Origin: Annona cherimola
Lineage: Eukaryota > Streptophyta > Magnoliopsida > Magnoliales > Annonaceae
DNA: 64,000 bases
NCBI GenBank assembly: GCA_030490835.1
Contig: CM059977.1
Location: 38,213,676-38,277,675, forward strand
Direction: 5' to 3'
Below the pieces are notes generated by a model. That model did not search any database. It worked only from the letters and a program-made list of their open reading frames with translations, and was not told the origin of the DNA. This document shows, in pieces, positions 61,653-64,000 of the stretch (positions are counted from its first letter, which is position 1; each line of letters opens with the position of its first letter). The position numbers and the translations under genes are program-made.

Positions 61653-62270
61653 AATTTTCTCACAAAAAATTTCAATCCCAGCTGCTGCTGATATTATTCA
61701 GAGAAAATGAATAAACACACCAGATTCCTAAAACCCCAGCACACGCATTCCTTCCCAAAATGTACGACTCTTCCAAAGGCGTCGCCTTTTACACCTTTTA
61801 AAGAAATCCCAAGGCAGAAACAAGCTCGAATGAGAAAGAGAGGAAAAAAAAAAAAAACGATTGATTGTACGAGTCCAACAGCGAAATCGTCGCCTTTTCT
61901 TCCTCGCGCTTCTGGGAATTCGTGGCGTGGTTTTCTGTTGTGATGTTGAAGAAAGAAGAATTCCGCAGCAAAGCTTGGATGAGAGAAGAAAAAACGGGGG
62001 AAGAAGAAGAAGAAGAAGAAGAAGAAGAAGAAGAAGAAAAATCGGGCCAAAAAGAAGAATTCCGCAGCGAAGCTTGGATGAGAGAAGAAAAAACAGGCGA
62101 AGAAGAAGAAGAAGAAGAAGAATCGGGCCTTTGGCTTCTTTCCGTCCGTTGGTGGTTTGGCTTGGAGTTCGGGCGGTTACACGGAATCCAGGTTTCGTAT
62201 CACCATCAAGAATCACCTGGCTTGTGTTTTTCAAATTGGTGGGGCCCACTCCCCCACATCATCCACCCTT
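61653..62270 (-). promoter_or_regulatory. Promoter and 5' untranslated region of the SNRNP25-like gene (inferred)
   Basis: Sequence upstream of the ATG at 61652 on the minus strand. It is pyrimidine-rich in the sense direction, with two TTC repeat tracts. TC/TTC-rich stretches are common near plant transcription starts, but no TATA box or start site can be fixed here. Confidence 0.4.
61955..62122 (+). repeat. 99-bp tandem duplication carrying (GAA)n tracts
   Basis: GAATTCCGCAGC(A/G)AAGCTTGG followed by ATGAGAGAAGAAAAAAC starts at 61959 and again at 62058. The first unit holds about 13 GAA triplets (about 62000-62037), the second about 7 (62099-62120). The period is a multiple of three, so a plus-strand ORF reads through as a Glu repeat, but nothing else supports it as protein. 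Confidence 0.88.
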
Positions 62271-62720
62271 GATTTTGATTTTTTTTTTTTTTTTCGTTTA
62301 AAAAATATAAATTGCAGGAACATTTGTAGATAAACTTTGAGTTGAGCCCTTTTCTAGGCATACTTAAGGTTCTTCTACCAATCACCTTCTGAAATTTTAT
62401 AAAAGTTTATATGTTGTCTAAGTATTTTGAAATTCTCTAGGTGCTTTTATTAGAGGACTTGTTAATGAAATTATTTTTAACGGACATTTTTTAAATGTCC
62501 GCTTTGAAATGATATTTTTGATAGTGTAAATGTATATACGGTTTTAAATTTCAAATATAAATTAAATAATTTTATTAAGTAGATTTTATGCAATTTTCAA
62601 ATGGTCCCGTGCACATCTTTGCATCTTTGCCTCAATCTAATCCATTATCAAGCAGCTCGAAAAGGACAACACAAAAATCTTCAGGAGTACAAATCTTTGA
62701 TAGTATGTGCCCCACTTAAA
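62271..62720. other. Intergenic, nothing recognised
   Basis: A T17 run at about 62,279-62,296 and AT-rich DNA. No gene seen. Confidence 0.5.
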
Positions 62721-63118
62721 TAGGAAAAATAATCTTGTTTGTCCATGCTATAAGCATAAGTCCTACTTAGCTCATTTCAAAAAATTTATTTACAATAATT
62801 TTTTTGCTTTCTTCATTATACACTTATTTATCTAAGTGTAGTTAACTTATAAATCAAGTTTACCATTTTTGAATATGTTTATCTATTTTTTTTTAGATTT
62901 TTAAACATTTATGTGTAAATATATATTTAAAATACCCTTATTTTTAAAAATCTAGAAAAAATATAAACACATATCCAAAAATTATAAAACTTGATTTATA
63001 TGTTAAATACATTTAGATAAATAAGTGTATGAAGAAAAAATTAAAAAATTATTATAACTGAGTTCTTTGAGATGAGCTAAGTAAGACATTTATTTAGTCC
63101 GAGCTAATAAGATCATTC
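62721..63118. mobile_element. AT-rich foldback MITE, copy 3
   Basis: Long inverted arms of about 180 bp: the left has CCTACTTAGCTCATTTCAAA and ACACTTATTTATCTAAGTGT; the right has GAGATGAGCTAAGTAAGAC and ACATTTAGATAAATAAGTGT. Same inner arm motif as copies 1 and 2. Non-coding. Confidence 0.82.
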
Positions 63119-63475
63119 CTCTTTAAGTAGAAGTATAATCTTGTTAGCTTGAGTTAAGAAAACACTATAAAAAAAATTATATAAAAGACTTTTTTATTTT
63201 TCATAAATTTGTTAATGTATCTATATTTAATATATAAATTCATTTTGAAAATGAGAATAGATTTTTAAAAATTTTTAAACACAAGGTTATTTTAGTAATT
63301 ATCACTACTAAGAATGGTTAAAATACCTCTATGGTTAAAAATCTAAAAACATATATATATATATATATATATCCAAAAATGGTAATATTTGATTTATACA
63401 TTAAATACATCTAGATTAATAAATTTATGAAAGAAACAGCAAAAAAAAAAATAATAATAATTTTATTAGCATCAT
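63119..63475. mobile_element. AT-rich foldback MITE, copy 4 (more diverged)
   Basis: This abuts copy 3. Left arm TTCATAAATTTGTTAATGTA, right arm TACATCTAGATTAATAAATT, with a (TA)n run at about 63,351-63,372 near the right arm. Shares the TTTGATTTATA and ATTAAATACATCTAGATTAA core with the family. Confidence 0.7.
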
Positions 63476-64000
63476 ACCTCACTTATATATTTTTCGAATA
63501 GACTACTATATAATGGAATTTTTTCAGTGAAATTAATTGTAAGATCCACATGGGCGTCAAACAGCAATTTTCCTTTATGTCATCAGCAAGCTTAATTCAG
63601 AAATACGTTACGGGCAATTCTAAATCACTCATCATATTTAGTCCATCATGCACAGAAAAGTTAATACTTTCTTAATAAAATAATCATAGTATATCACAAA
63701 ATTAAAATCATTGGAAATATCGAGAAATTTAAATTTGTTAAGAAATTTGCCCCGACTGTAATGCATGTATAATATATATTGAATTTTATTTACAAGGATA
63801 AAAAGAAAATTTCAAGTAAGATAGATGGTTTAGATTTCACACACATTTGTGGGGCTGAAACTCTTCACAGGCCCTGTTCTGTTACAAGGATAGTGCAAGA
63901 TGATTTTAAAGAAAATTAGTCACCACTGCCAACCATAGTTTTTTTTTTTTTTTTTTTTTTTTTGATTGGAGTATATTTACAACCTATCTCAACTCACATC
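63476..64000. other. Right-edge intergenic DNA
   Basis: AT-rich, no gene seen. A T-run of about 24 lies at 63,940-63,963. Confidence 0.5.

Noticed and set aside
61861..62301. Plus-strand ORFs of 135-146 residues with poly-Glu or poly-Arg over the GAA repeat
   Set aside because: They are readings of the (GAA)n duplication upstream of the minus-strand gene. The composition is entirely repeat-driven and no domain is present.

Overview
This is plant nuclear DNA, almost certainly from an angiosperm. The evidence is long AT-rich introns and intergenic space, a spliceosomal gene very close in protein sequence to land-plant PRP8, Copia and chromodomain Gypsy LTR retrotransposons primed by initiator-tRNA-Met type sites, plant RTE and L1 LINEs, and many MITEs. 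I cannot name the species.

Layout. (1) 1-17,167, plus strand: PRP8, the central protein of the spliceosome. It runs in from the left edge with only the N-terminal exon(s), about 90 residues, missing. I resolve 25 exons whose phases all agree and give 2,267 codons plus stop. Two introns are GC-AG. The largest intron (5,237-10,277) carries two decayed RTE elements in opposite orientation. (2) 17.4-26 kb: gene-poor AT-rich DNA with foldback MITEs and a long polypurine tract. (3) 26-34 kb: fossils, namely a TRIM-like repeat, the C-terminal end of a chromovirus integrase, and a decayed minus-strand L1 (27.6-32.5 kb) interrupted by a Tourist-like MITE with a TTA target duplication. (4) 34.7-53.7 kb: a nest. 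A GGGTGCAACT-ended, possibly hAT-type repeat was split by a Copia element (35,325-53,616, target duplication GATAG). That element was itself split inside reverse transcriptase by a Tekay/Del-like chromovirus (41,441-50,790, target duplication ATTAT). The chromovirus carries an extra 386-residue ORF between the 5' LTR and gag. (5) 53.7-58.7 kb: a 5'-truncated RTE piece, a foldback element, a 2.36-kb Pack-MULE-like element with terminal inverted repeats of about 210 bp that has captured a two-exon LEA-like gene with its upstream region, two tandem MITEs separated by (TA)n, and another MITE. (6) 59,259-61,652, minus strand: a five-exon gene (261 aa) for a ubiquitin-fold protein of the SNRNP25-like plant family. 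(7) 62-64 kb: two further AT-rich foldback elements.

Only PRP8 and the SNRNP25-like gene look like intact host genes. Both retrotransposons in the nest are dead. Most of their nonsense codons sit where related elements have Gln (CAA) or Trp (TGG), which suggests decay by C-to-T deamination. Strongest leads: the extra pre-gag ORF, the LEA-carrying Pack-MULE-like element and the serial use of (TA)n as insertion sites, the GC-AG introns and inverted RTE pair in PRP8, and the family of long AT-rich foldback MITEs.
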